64,000 nt of DNA from Bacteroidota bacterium (lineage in GTDB: Bacteria; Bacteroidota; Bacteroidia; Sphingobacteriales; Sphingobacteriaceae). Shown piece by piece: positions 9,140 to 17,729 of the stretch. The translations under genes were made by a program, and so were the position numbers. The stretch is taken from contig JAFDZM010000080.1 in assembly GCA_018266915.1 (NCBI GenBank), forward strand, positions 1-64,000, read 5' to 3'. Numbering within the stretch: position 1 is the first letter of the stretch; the number at the start of each line of letters is the position of its first letter. The notes under the pieces are model-generated. The model was given only the letters and a program-made list of their open reading frames with translations, was not told the DNA's origin and ran no database searches.

Positions 9140-10492
9140 ATGAGTGATCACCCGAAAGAACACCTTAAAAAAGTTTTAAAGCCGGTTCATTTATGGGCTA
9201 TAGCCGTTGGTCTGGTTATCTCCGGCGAGTATTTTGGTTGGAACCTGGGCTGGGGCGTTGCCGGAACTATCGGTTTTCTTATTGCTACATTGGTGGTTAC
9301 ATTGATGTATATCACTTTCATATTTAGCTATACCGAGTTAACCACATCGATACCACATGCGGGTGGCGCCTTTGCCTATGCCTATCGTGCCATGGGGCCT
9401 GTTGCCGGTTTAATTGCCGGTTATGCTACTTTGGCTGACTTTTTATTTGCTACCCCGGCTATTGCTTTTGCGTTGGGGAGTTATCTTCATTTTCTGCATT
9501 CGGGTATACCGGTATTGCAGTCGGCTATTACATTTAATTTGGTTTTTATGGCCATCAATATCTGGGGGATAAAAGAATCGGCCTGGTTCTCCGTATTTAT
9601 CACCATTCTTGCGGTGGCTGAACTGCTTTTATTTATGGGGATCATCTCTCCACAGTTTAAAATGAGTAATTATTTAAGTCACCCCATGCCATTTGGCTGG
9701 AGTGGCGTATTTGCAGCCTTGCCATTTGCTGTATGGTTCTATCTTGCTATTGAAGGTGTTGCCATGGTGGCAGAGGAAGTGCAGGAGCCCAAGCGAAATA
9801 TCCCAAAAGGATATTTGTATGGTATTGGAACGTTGATGTTTTTGGCTTTAGGAGTGATGATCCTCACCGGAGGAATAACCGACTGGCGCAAACTGAGCAA
9901 CCTTGATTATCCTCTCCCCGAAGCTATTGCTATTGTTTTAGGCAAAGCCAACGGCTTGACTAAGGTATTTGCCAGCATCGGTTTATTTGGTTTGATCGCT
10001 TCTTTTCATGGTACAATTCTGGCATCATCCCGACAGGTGTATGCCATGGCCCGGAGTAGTTATCTGCCTGGCTTCCTGTCGAGCGTAAATCATCGCTTTA
10101 AAACACCTCACTGGGCAACTATTGCAGGCGGATTAATCAGTTTTATTGCATTATATACCGGTACTACAGCACAAATTATCATTCTATCAGTAATGGGAGC
10201 AGTGTTGATGTATATGATGAGCATGATCAGCCTGTTTATACTCCGCAAAAAGGAACCCGATTTGGAACGGCCTTTTGCTTCGCCATTTTATCCTTATTTT
10301 CCCGCTATCGCTTTAACATTGTCATCTATATGCCTTGGTGCTATTATTTATTACAACGTGCTGTTAAGCCTTATCTTCGTTAGTGGGCTTATTGCTGCTG
10401 TATTAATATTTGTGTTGATGGGCAAACATAAGGTAAGAATAACCGATGATGTATTGTTGGAAAAAACTGCTGTATTAGCCGAAACGGAATAA
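9140..10492 (+). CDS. eat: Ethanolamine permease (APC superfamily)
   Basis: This 450-residue protein has about 12 membrane segments. The N-terminal block SGEYFGWNLGWGVAG is typical of ethanolamine permeases of the amino acid-polyamine-organocation superfamily, and EGVAMVAEEVQEPKRNIPKG is the conserved APC loop. The stop codon is two bases before the eutB start, and eutC overlaps eutB, so the three genes form one operon that imports and cleaves ethanolamine. Ethanolamine specificity rests on both the sequence block and this linkage. Confidence 0.9.
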   Translation: MSDHPKEHLKKVLKPVHLWAIAVGLVISGEYFGWNLGWGVAGTIGFLIATLVVTLMYITFIFSYTELTTSIPHAGGAFAYAYRAMGPVAGLIAGYATLADFLFATPAIAFALGSYLHFLHSGIPVLQSAITFNLVFMAINIWGIKESAWFSVFITILAVAELLLFMGIISPQFKMSNYLSHPMPFGWSGVFAALPFAVWFYLAIEGVAMVAEEVQEPKRNIPKGYLYGIGTLMFLALGVMILTGGITDWRKLSNLDYPLPEAIAIVLGKANGLTKVFASIGLFGLIASFHGTILASSRQVYAMARSSYLPGFLSSVNHRFKTPHWATIAGGLISFIALYTGTTAQIIILSVMGAVLMYMMSMISLFILRKKEPDLERPFASPFYPYFPAIALTLSSICLGAIIYYNVLLSLIFVSGLIAAVLIFVLMGKHKVRITDDVLLEKTAVLAETE

Positions 10493-10494
10493 AC

Positions 10495-11883
10495 ATGTCG
10501 TATCATCATACCATAGGCAGAAAGACTTACAGGTTTAACGATCTGAAAACCTTGCTGGCAAAAGCCTCTCCACATAGGTCGGGGGATGTGCTGGCGGGGA
10601 TTGCTGCCGAAAGCTATGAAGAGAGGATAGCCGCACAGATAGCTCTGGCGGATGTTCCCCTAAAAACCTTCCTGAATGAAGTAGTGATTCCGTACGAAGA
10701 GGATGAAGTTACGAGATTAATTATTGATAATCAAGATAATAATTCGTTTAGCTTAATAAGTACTTTAACTGTAGGGGAGTTCAGGGACTGGCTGTTGAGA
10801 GATGAAACGGACACGTTAACCTTACAAAAACTTGTGCAGGGAATTACACCCGAAATGGTTGCTGCTGTATCCAAATTAATGCGTAACCAGGATTTAGTTT
10901 CGGTAGCAAAGAGATGTGAGGTTGTTACGCGATTTCGAAATACAATTGGATTAAAGGGGCATTTCTCCACCCGCCTGCAACCGAATCATCCGACTGACGA
11001 TCCGAAGGGCATTGCAGCAAGTATGATCGATGGCCTGTTATATGGCAGTGGCGATGCCGTGATCGGTATCAATCCGGCTACAGACAGTCCTGCTGAAGTA
11101 AATAACCTGTTATTGCTGATGGACACACTTCGTCGTCAATTTGACATTCCTACACAAAGCTGTGTGCTATGTCATGTTACAACAACACTTGAATTGATCA
11201 GGCAAGGGGCACCGATTGATCTTTGCTTTCAATCGATAGGCGGTACAGAGAAAAGCAATTCCAGTTTTGGGATCAACCTTGCTTTATTGGATGAGGCTTA
11301 TGAGGCTACACTATCCCTCAATCGCGGAAGTGCAGGCAATAATGTAATGTATTTTGAAACAGGACAGGGTAGTGAGTTATCTGCCAATGCACATCATGGT
11401 GTAGATCAGCAAACCTGTGAAGTAAGGGGATATGCCGTAGCACGAAGATATAATCCTTTGCTGGTAAACACGGTGGTAGGCTTCATCGGCCCTGAGTATT
11501 TATACGATGGTAAGCAGATCACCCGTGCGGCATTGGAAGACCATTTCTGCGGAAAGCTGCTTGGTTTGCCTATGGGTGTGGATATTTGTTATACCAATCA
11601 TGCCGAAGCCGACCAGGACGATATGGATAATTTATTAACACTGCTTGGCGTAGCCGGATGCAATTTTATTATGGGCGTGCCCGGATCAGACGATATAATG
11701 TTGAATTACCAATCAACGTCCTTTCATGATGCTTTATACATAAGAAATGTTTTGGGATTGCGTCCTGCACCTGAATTTGAGCAGTGGCTCATCAGGCAGG
11801 GAATAATGGATAATAAAGGCTTGTTGACTATGCATAGCAATCCGCATTTATTAAAAGAAATGAAGGGCTTATGGACAAGGTAA
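10495..11883 (+). CDS. eutB: Ethanolamine ammonia-lyase large subunit
   Basis: At 462 residues it is close to the usual EutB length. Family blocks are present: YEERIAAQIALADVPLKTFL near the N terminus, RLQPNHPTDD, YFETGQGSELSANAHHG (holding the active-site Glu), GVDICYTNHAEAD and IMGVPGSDDIMLNYQ. With EutC and adenosylcobalamin it converts ethanolamine to acetaldehyde and ammonia. It is translated two bases after the permease, and its end overlaps the eutC start by 13 bases. No eutA reactivase or microcompartment shell gene is adjacent. Confidence 0.96.
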   Translation: MSYHHTIGRKTYRFNDLKTLLAKASPHRSGDVLAGIAAESYEERIAAQIALADVPLKTFLNEVVIPYEEDEVTRLIIDNQDNNSFSLISTLTVGEFRDWLLRDETDTLTLQKLVQGITPEMVAAVSKLMRNQDLVSVAKRCEVVTRFRNTIGLKGHFSTRLQPNHPTDDPKGIAASMIDGLLYGSGDAVIGINPATDSPAEVNNLLLLMDTLRRQFDIPTQSCVLCHVTTTLELIRQGAPIDLCFQSIGGTEKSNSSFGINLALLDEAYEATLSLNRGSAGNNVMYFETGQGSELSANAHHGVDQQTCEVRGYAVARRYNPLLVNTVVGFIGPEYLYDGKQITRAALEDHFCGKLLGLPMGVDICYTNHAEADQDDMDNLLTLLGVAGCNFIMGVPGSDDIMLNYQSTSFHDALYIRNVLGLRPAPEFEQWLIRQGIMDNKGLLTMHSNPHLLKEMKGLWTR

Positions 11884-12638
11884 AGACAGGGGCAGAGTTT
11901 GAGGATGATTCTTTAGACCACCTCAAGCAATTTACTGCTGCGAGGATTGGAATAGGGCGTACAGGAGCAAGCATACCCTTAAAGCAATCGCTGGAGTTAA
12001 AACTTGCCCATGCTCACGCGCGTGATGCTGTTTATTCCGAACTGGATATTGATAAACTATTATCTGACCTGAAGCAGTTCGATTTACCTGTTTTATTACT
12101 GCATAGCGAGGCCGCCTATCGTGAAATGTACTTGCAACGACCTGATCTGGGTCGTCAGCTTAATAAGAAATCAATTGAGTTGGTAAACGATTATTCGCAT
12201 CAGAAACCAGATATTGTAATCATCATAGCTGATGGTCTTTCAGCAACAGCCGTCAATCATCACGCAGTAAGTTTATTAAAAACATTGATCCCTCAATTGC
12301 AATCTGTCGGCTTGAAAATCGGACCTATAAGTTTGATTAAACAAGGTCGTGTTGCCATAGCGGATGATATAGGTGTACATCTAAAAGCAAAATTATCGCT
12401 GATATTGATTGGAGAACGCCCTGGTTTGAGTTCAGCTGATAGTATGGGATGTTATATTACCTACAATCCCAAACCGGGTTTAACCGATGAGTCACGTAAT
12501 TGTATTTCTAATATAAGACCACATGGACTGACATTCAAACTGGCATCAAAAAAGATATTTTATTTAATTCAGGAAGCGTTCAGGCGTAAGTTATCCGGAG
12601 TAGGGTTGAAGGATAACGCAGGGCTTTTAGAAAGTTAG
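11871..12638 (+). CDS. eutC: Ethanolamine ammonia-lyase small subunit
   Basis: The 255-residue protein shows EutC blocks: ARIGIGRTGASIPLKQSLELKLAHAHARDAVYSELD region, DIVIIIADGLSATAVNHHA, LIGERPGLSSADSMGCYITY and a C-terminal DESRNCISNIRP block. These make up the base-off cobalamin-binding part of the lyase. It is shorter than E. coli EutC (about 295), mostly for lack of an N-terminal extension. The 13-base overlap with eutB suggests coupled translation of the two subunits. Confidence 0.95.
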   Translation: MDKVKTGAEFEDDSLDHLKQFTAARIGIGRTGASIPLKQSLELKLAHAHARDAVYSELDIDKLLSDLKQFDLPVLLLHSEAAYREMYLQRPDLGRQLNKKSIELVNDYSHQKPDIVIIIADGLSATAVNHHAVSLLKTLIPQLQSVGLKIGPISLIKQGRVAIADDIGVHLKAKLSLILIGERPGLSSADSMGCYITYNPKPGLTDESRNCISNIRPHGLTFKLASKKIFYLIQEAFRRKLSGVGLKDNAGLLES

Positions 12639-12662
12639 ACTTCAACCCCAATAAATAGCTGA

Positions 12663-13151
12663 TTACTTCAGATACCCGTCGTAAGAAATAAAATCCCTAT
12701 TTACGCTATTTATCGATAAGGTGGCGTAACCATCAGGCGATATATTTAGTATTAATTTATCGATATTTTTTACATCCGTTGGTTTTATAGTGATTTCCCA
12801 GCCTTTTTTCTTAGCCTTTGCATCATAATTGAATTTGGTCGAAGTAAATTTCATTCCCATATCACCATTATAAGGCACATCAAAATAAGCCCGGCCATAA
12901 TATGGAAGGAAAGCAATTACACTATCCTTAGTTATTTTCAGTTCATAATAAGTTTCTGTCAACTGTTTGCCGCCTCCACGTTGGGGTAACACATAATTTG
13001 CCATGAAAGTATAATTCTGACCGTCGACATTTTTCTTTATTGTCGCTTCCTTTTCGGCCTTTTTGTCCTTTTTAGTGCTTTGTGCAAATGCGGTATTTAA
13101 TCCGGCGCCAACTATTAGCAGCAGGATGCATAGGTATCTTAGAGTCTTCAT
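12663..13151 (-). CDS. DUF4251 family secreted protein
   Basis: Counted from the ATG at 13151 the protein has 162 residues, with a clean signal peptide MKTLRYLCILLLIVGAGLNT and cleavage after TAFAQ. A lysine-rich linker (STKKDKKAEKEATIKK) precedes a beta-rich domain with FMANYVLPQRGGGKQL, AYFDVPYNGDMGM and a C-terminal DGYATLSINSVNRDFISYDG, which fits DUF4251. An upstream ATG at 13199 would add 16 residues before the signal peptide and is less likely. It is probably periplasmic; the function is unknown. It lies downstream of htpG on the same strand, beyond a terminator. Confidence 0.82.
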   Translation of the reverse strand: MKTLRYLCILLLIVGAGLNTAFAQSTKKDKKAEKEATIKKNVDGQNYTFMANYVLPQRGGGKQLTETYYELKITKDSVIAFLPYYGRAYFDVPYNGDMGMKFTSTKFNYDAKAKKKGWEITIKPTDVKNIDKLILNISPDGYATLSINSVNRDFISYDGYLK

Positions 13152-13211
13152 GATATTGGTATGATGCTTAACCAGGGGAGATTCCATAAAGTTACCCAAA
13201 CTTTATTTAAT

Positions 13212-13238
13212 AAAAAAAGCCCCGGCGAAACCAAGGCT
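13212..13238 (-). terminator. Rho-independent terminator of htpG
   Basis: On the minus strand AGCCTTGG pairs with CCGGGGCT, including two G-U pairs, around a 5-base loop (13226-13230). Seven T follow at 13218-13212. It lies 23 bases beyond the htpG stop. Confidence 0.8.
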
Positions 13239-13260
13239 CATTATATTGACTTTATTCTGA

Positions 13261-15144
13261 TTATATCAGATTCACACTGCGATTAACAAACTCAGTCAGA
13301 TCAGCACCAGTCAGCAACCCTTGCGACAATAATGCCAGATCAAAAGCCTGACGTGCTAATTGAGACTGCTCCTGTTCGTTCTCATCCTGCAAAATGCGGG
13401 TAATCAGTTTGTGATTGGCATTGATAACTACTTTATAGTTATCAGGCATGTTGCCATAAAAGCCCATACCGCCACCCATTGCAGCCATTTCTTTCATACG
13501 GCGCATAAACTCGTCCATCGTAACAGTTACCGGTAACTCCTCAGGGTTAAGGCTTTCCAGTTCAACTCTATAAGCAGGACGGTTGATCGCTTTTTCAAAA
13601 ATGGTTTTCACTTTAGCTGATTCGTCTTCAGTCAGAATATGAGCAGGAGCATCTTCTTTGTTTATCAATTTGTCTGCTACATCTGAGTCTACGCGTTTTA
13701 AAGAAGTCTTCTCCAGTTTTTGCTCCAGTGCGCTTACGAAGTGATTATCGATAGGTGAATTCATCACCAATATATCATAACCCTTCTTATTAGCCGACTG
13801 AATAAAGGCATCCTGTTTTTCAGGGTCGTTGGTATAAATATAAACCAATTGTCCATTCTTATCTGTTTGCTCAGCCGCTACTTTATCTTTGTATTCTTCA
13901 AGAGTGAAGTTTTGCTTTTCTGTATTAGTTAACAAAGCAAATTCTTTGGCTTTATCGTAGAATTTATCTTCGCTCACCATGCCATATTTTACAAACAGAC
14001 CGATATCGGGCCACTTTTCTTCATAACCTGCACGATCGCTCTTAAACAGTTCTGATAGTTTATCAGCTACTTTTTTGGTGATGTAAGTGTTGATCTTCTT
14101 TACATTACTATCGGCCTGCAGGAAGCTGCGTGATACGTTCAACGGGATATCCGGTGAGTCGATAACACCTTGCAACAGCATCATAAACTCAGGTACAATA
14201 TCTTTTACCTCATCAGTAATGAATACCTGGCGCGAGAATAATTTGATTTTGTTGCGTTGAAATTCAAACTCATTCTTCACTTTAGGGAAGTACAAAACAC
14301 CTGTCAGGTTGAATGGGTAATCCACGTTCAAATGGATCCAGAATAAAGGTTCTTCAGAGAATGGATACAGCTGTTTATAAAATTCCAGGTAATCCTCATC
14401 CTTCAAATCGTTTGGTGATTTTGTCCAGATAGGGTTAGTATCGTTGATGATATTTGGTACTTCAACCTGCTTGTATTTTGGTTTGCCTTCTTCATCCTCA
14501 CCATCAGGTTCATCTTCGGTCCTGGTTCCGAAAATGATAGGCACAGGTAAAAAGCGGCAATATTTATCCAGTATTTCCTGTAGTTTATATTTGCTGAGGA
14601 ATTCTTCCGAATCCTGGTTAATGTGCAGGGTAATTTCAGTGCCGCGTTCGGTCAGGCTACCTTCGCTTAGTTCAAACTCGGTGCTGCCATCACATACCCA
14701 GTGTGCAGGTTCGGCACCTTCCTGGTAGGATAAACTTTCAATTTCAACCTTGTCAGACACCATAAAGGCAGAGTAAAAACCTAAGCCAAAACGGCCTATG
14801 ATTTCATTGGCATCTTTTGATTCCTTGAATTTCTCCATGAACTCAGTAGCGCCGGAAAACGCGATCTGGTTGATGTATTTTTTGATCTCTTCGGCAGTCA
14901 TCCCGATACCGTTATCAGATATGGTGATGGTTTTTGCCTTTTCGTCAAATGCCACTTCGACACGCAGGTCGCCTGTTTCGCCATTGTATTGACCTAGTGA
15001 GGCCAGACGTTTCATTTTTTGGGTGGCGTCTACAGCGTTAGATACCAGCTCACGCAAAAATATCTCGTGGTCAGAGTATAAGAATTTTTTAATGATCGGG
15101 AAAATGTTCTCAGTGTGGATCGAGATTGTTCCTTTTTCTTGCAT
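13261..15144 (-). CDS. htpG: Molecular chaperone HtpG (Hsp90 family)
   Basis: The 627-residue length matches bacterial Hsp90 (E. coli 624). The N-terminal GHKL ATPase motifs are intact: ELVSNAVDATQKM, DNGIGM and GRFGLGFYSAFMV. The middle domain has RQVFITDEVKDIVPEF and the SRSFLQAD arginine block that contacts ATP. The C terminus includes a Met/Gly-rich stretch, MKEMAAMGGGMGF, unlike the E. coli protein. It acts as an ATP-driven cytosolic dimer in stress and protein folding. It has its own promoter region upstream (15145-15255) and a terminator downstream, so it appears monocistronic. Confidence 0.97.
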   Translation of the reverse strand: MQEKGTISIHTENIFPIIKKFLYSDHEIFLRELVSNAVDATQKMKRLASLGQYNGETGDLRVEVAFDEKAKTITISDNGIGMTAEEIKKYINQIAFSGATEFMEKFKESKDANEIIGRFGLGFYSAFMVSDKVEIESLSYQEGAEPAHWVCDGSTEFELSEGSLTERGTEITLHINQDSEEFLSKYKLQEILDKYCRFLPVPIIFGTRTEDEPDGEDEEGKPKYKQVEVPNIINDTNPIWTKSPNDLKDEDYLEFYKQLYPFSEEPLFWIHLNVDYPFNLTGVLYFPKVKNEFEFQRNKIKLFSRQVFITDEVKDIVPEFMMLLQGVIDSPDIPLNVSRSFLQADSNVKKINTYITKKVADKLSELFKSDRAGYEEKWPDIGLFVKYGMVSEDKFYDKAKEFALLTNTEKQNFTLEEYKDKVAAEQTDKNGQLVYIYTNDPEKQDAFIQSANKKGYDILVMNSPIDNHFVSALEQKLEKTSLKRVDSDVADKLINKEDAPAHILTEDESAKVKTIFEKAINRPAYRVELESLNPEELPVTVTMDEFMRRMKEMAAMGGGMGFYGNMPDNYKVVINANHKLITRILQDENEQEQSQLARQAFDLALLSQGLLTGADLTEFVNRSVNLI

Positions 15145-15189
15145 AATCTATAATAGTTTTAGAAATGTTTATGTTATCTGTGCTCATTC

Positions 15190-15230
15190 ATCAAGGCTTG
15201 TTCCAAAGTCAATATATTGTCAAATTGGCA
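15190..15230 (-). promoter_or_regulatory. Candidate htpG promoter and operator
   Basis: Read on the minus strand, an imperfect inverted repeat TGCCAATTTGACA (15230-15218) precedes TTGGAACAAGCCTTGAT (15206-15190). The latter resembles a sigma-54 -24/-12 element (TTGG-N10-GA, with C missing from the usual GC) about 45 bases upstream of the htpG ATG. The match is partial and the assignment tentative. Confidence 0.35.
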
Positions 15231-15255
15231 GGCAGAATTGGTTGTATTGGCTTTT

Positions 15256-15777
15256 TTAGATAGAATTTATAAAAGTCTCTATCAAAGCTTTTATTTGTTG
15301 AACGGCATTGACATCCGTTACATTACCTTCAGCATCCATTTTAGAGCGGACAAATTGTATCAGTAATGTTGTCTCCGGCGTAAGTTTGGCATCAATAGCT
15401 CCAAGAATTTTGATCAAGGCCTCATGTGCATTTTCACCACCGGTTGATGCGGTGATCAGGGCAGTAGGTTTGCATGAGAATGAACCGCTGGATACCGTCC
15501 AATCCAATGCATTTTTCAAAGCGCCAGGTACTCCGAATGCATACTCGGGAGTGCAGATGATGATACCATCGGCTTTAGATATTTTTTCCCTAAAATCAGT
15601 AACCTGAACAGGTGGATTATCGTTATCAATTCCTGGATCAAAGGCTGGGATATCACGTATTCCATCATAAATACTGTAATTGATTCCCTCAGGCATTATT
15701 TTACCCAATAACCGTAAGATGTTGTGGTTGGACGAGCCTTCCCTGAGACTGCCCGATATTGCCAATATGCTTTTCAT
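15256..15777 (-). CDS. NADPH-dependent FMN reductase family protein
   Basis: This 173-residue flavodoxin-like protein has the N-terminal phosphate-binding loop SGSLREGSSNHNILR and the conserved PEYAFGVPGALKNALDW block of the ArsH/ChrR/SsuE-like NAD(P)H:FMN reductases. A second glycine region, TASTGGENAHEAL, contributes to FMN binding. It probably reduces quinones or other small electron acceptors in the cytoplasm; the physiological substrate is not evident. It lies upstream of htpG on the same strand, but the 111-base gap holds the likely htpG promoter, so joint transcription is uncertain. Confidence 0.88.
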   Translation of the reverse strand: MKSILAISGSLREGSSNHNILRLLGKIMPEGINYSIYDGIRDIPAFDPGIDNDNPPVQVTDFREKISKADGIIICTPEYAFGVPGALKNALDWTVSSGSFSCKPTALITASTGGENAHEALIKILGAIDAKLTPETTLLIQFVRSKMDAEGNVTDVNAVQQIKALIETFINSI

Positions 15778-15858
15778 GTGGAAAGCTAAACTAAATAATA
15801 TTTAAGCCCGGAATTAAAAGCTTTACTATTTTTACAACCAGTTTACCATGCCCCTTAT

Positions 15859-17262
15859 ATGATACTTAAACCAACACAATTATTGGCAGTATTCCTTCTG
15901 CCTGTTTTGCTTTATTCATGTGCTGCTACAAAACCTTTGGCTCCCGCAAAAACGGCAGCTGATATCCCGAAACTCGTTCAACCACTTTCCAATATCGATG
16001 TACCTGTTACTGTTGATCTGAAAAGCTATTTTGTACAGGCCGAAAACTCGGTTCCAACTAAATATTCAGATAACCAACAGCCTTGCGAAGGCTTGCGCTA
16101 CTTGTATACATTCACACGCACACCGTTTACCATCACCGGAAACAATAACGTAGTGAACCTGAAATTTGTAGGAAGCTATGGCATTAGCGCATCCTATTGT
16201 GCCAAATGCTCATCGATGTTTGGATCGGGACCGCAATGTATAGTTCCGGTTGTATCAGCGCAATGCGGCATCGGAGAAGCACCACGCAGAATGGAAATAT
16301 CTTATCAAACTACCATCACTGTATTGCCTGATTATCACCTGAAATCAAAAACCATATTGTACCCAGCGCCACGACCCATTGATCGCTGCAATATTTTAAT
16401 GGGGAATATTGACGTGACTGACAGGTTGATTCAATTCATCACCAGTCCGTTGAATGATCTGGGCAAGCAGGTGGATGATAAAGTTGCGGCCTACAACATT
16501 AAACCGATTATCGACCAATTATGGAAAAATATTGCCACTGAAACTAAAATAGGCGATGTGGGTTATGTTTCTATTAACCCCGAATCAGTGCGATTAAGCA
16601 ATTTTAGTTTGAATGGTTCGCATCTTAACTTTTCGGTTGGCTTGTCCGCTAAGCCGGTGGTAACTACTGTAAGTAATCCTCCACCTGCTAAACCTGTACC
16701 GAACCTGACTGCTTATACACCTGCAAAAGGGTTCAATGTATATCTCGATTTATTAGAGAATTACGATCACCTGACTAAAATGGTTAACCAACAGGTGGTA
16801 GGACAAAGCGCTGATATAGCCGGCAAGCAATTTATCGTAGATAATACCAAGATATGGGGGAGTGGTAGCCAGATCGTGATGCAGATTGATTTTAAAGGTT
16901 CAAGTACAGGCACGATTTACCTGGTAGGAACGCCGACTTATAATCCAACCACTCATGAGCTTTCTTTTCCGGACTTGACCTTCGATCTGCAAACAAAAGC
17001 GTGGATGCTAAAGGCTGCCAAATGGATGTTTAATGCGAAGATCACTGAAATGATTCGTCAACGTGCTAGTTATAATTTTACCAGTTTTATTGCTGACAGC
17101 AAAAAGCGGATACAGACAGAAATGAGCCGCGATATGGGTAATGGCGTCCATACCGATGTAAGTATACGGGGACTAGATATAATGGCCATTTACCCGACTG
17201 AAGAAAAGCTAATTGTCCGGACATTATCGGATGGGCAGATAAAAGTTAAAGTGGTAATGTAA
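15859..17262 (+). CDS. DUF4403 family lipoprotein
   Basis: The 467-residue protein has a lipoprotein signal (MILKPTQLLAVFLLPVLLYSC, lipobox LLYSC, lipidated Cys at residue 21). The body fits DUF4403: an early DVPVTVDLKSYF strand, the central DITGKQFIVDNTKIWGSGSQ-like region and a C-terminal amphipathic repeat ending GLDIMAIYPTEEKLIVRTLSDGQIKVKV. An insert with at least four Cys (YCAKCSSMFGSGPQC, then AQCGIG) is unusual and may be disulfide-bonded. It is likely anchored in the outer membrane facing the periplasm. Its function is unknown. The NTF2-like gene follows at once. Confidence 0.85.
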   Translation: MILKPTQLLAVFLLPVLLYSCAATKPLAPAKTAADIPKLVQPLSNIDVPVTVDLKSYFVQAENSVPTKYSDNQQPCEGLRYLYTFTRTPFTITGNNNVVNLKFVGSYGISASYCAKCSSMFGSGPQCIVPVVSAQCGIGEAPRRMEISYQTTITVLPDYHLKSKTILYPAPRPIDRCNILMGNIDVTDRLIQFITSPLNDLGKQVDDKVAAYNIKPIIDQLWKNIATETKIGDVGYVSINPESVRLSNFSLNGSHLNFSVGLSAKPVVTTVSNPPPAKPVPNLTAYTPAKGFNVYLDLLENYDHLTKMVNQQVVGQSADIAGKQFIVDNTKIWGSGSQIVMQIDFKGSSTGTIYLVGTPTYNPTTHELSFPDLTFDLQTKAWMLKAAKWMFNAKITEMIRQRASYNFTSFIADSKKRIQTEMSRDMGNGVHTDVSIRGLDIMAIYPTEEKLIVRTLSDGQIKVKVVM

Positions 17263-17277
17263 TTGCAAACAAAAGCT

Positions 17278-17721
17278 ATGGAAACAGAAAAGATCATCAA
17301 AGTAATCACAAACATTTTTGAAGGCGCTGATGAACGTGATTGGAAGAAGGTAAAGGCTTCATTTGCTGATGATGTGTTGTTGGATTATTATTCCATGAGC
17401 GGGAACCCAACATCTGTTTTAACATCCAATGATATCATTACCGCCTGGAAGGATTTTCTTCCCGGCTTTGATATCACGCATCATCATGTCACCAGATTTA
17501 TAGTAGAGCAATCAAATGGAATTGCAAAAGCCCACTTCTTTGGCAAGGCCGATCATTTTATCGATGGTGAAAGCTGGACAGTGGAAGGAACCTATGATCT
17601 GGAATTGACGGTATCCGGTGATGATTATGCCAAAGTGACCAAATTCAAATTCAACCTGCAAAAGCAAAGTGGCGATACGGGATTGCCGCAGAAGGCTGTC
17701 GCTAACGTTTCGAAAAAATAG
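17278..17721 (+). CDS. NTF2/SnoaL-like protein
   Basis: From the ATG at 17278 the product has 147 residues. A start at TTG 17263 is possible but less natural. It reads as a single cone-shaped SnoaL-like domain: an N-terminal helix IIKVITNIFEGADERDWKKVKASFADDVLLDY, then HHHVTRFIV, a KAHFFGKADHFIDGESWTVEG strand pair and a final strand YAKVTKFKFNL. Such folds serve as small isomerases, polyketide cyclases or ligand-binding proteins; none can be singled out here. The gene starts 15 bases after the DUF4403 stop and is probably cotranscribed with it. Confidence 0.8.
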   Translation: METEKIIKVITNIFEGADERDWKKVKASFADDVLLDYYSMSGNPTSVLTSNDIITAWKDFLPGFDITHHHVTRFIVEQSNGIAKAHFFGKADHFIDGESWTVEGTYDLELTVSGDDYAKVTKFKFNLQKQSGDTGLPQKAVANVSKK

Positions 17722-17729
17722 ATTTCTAT

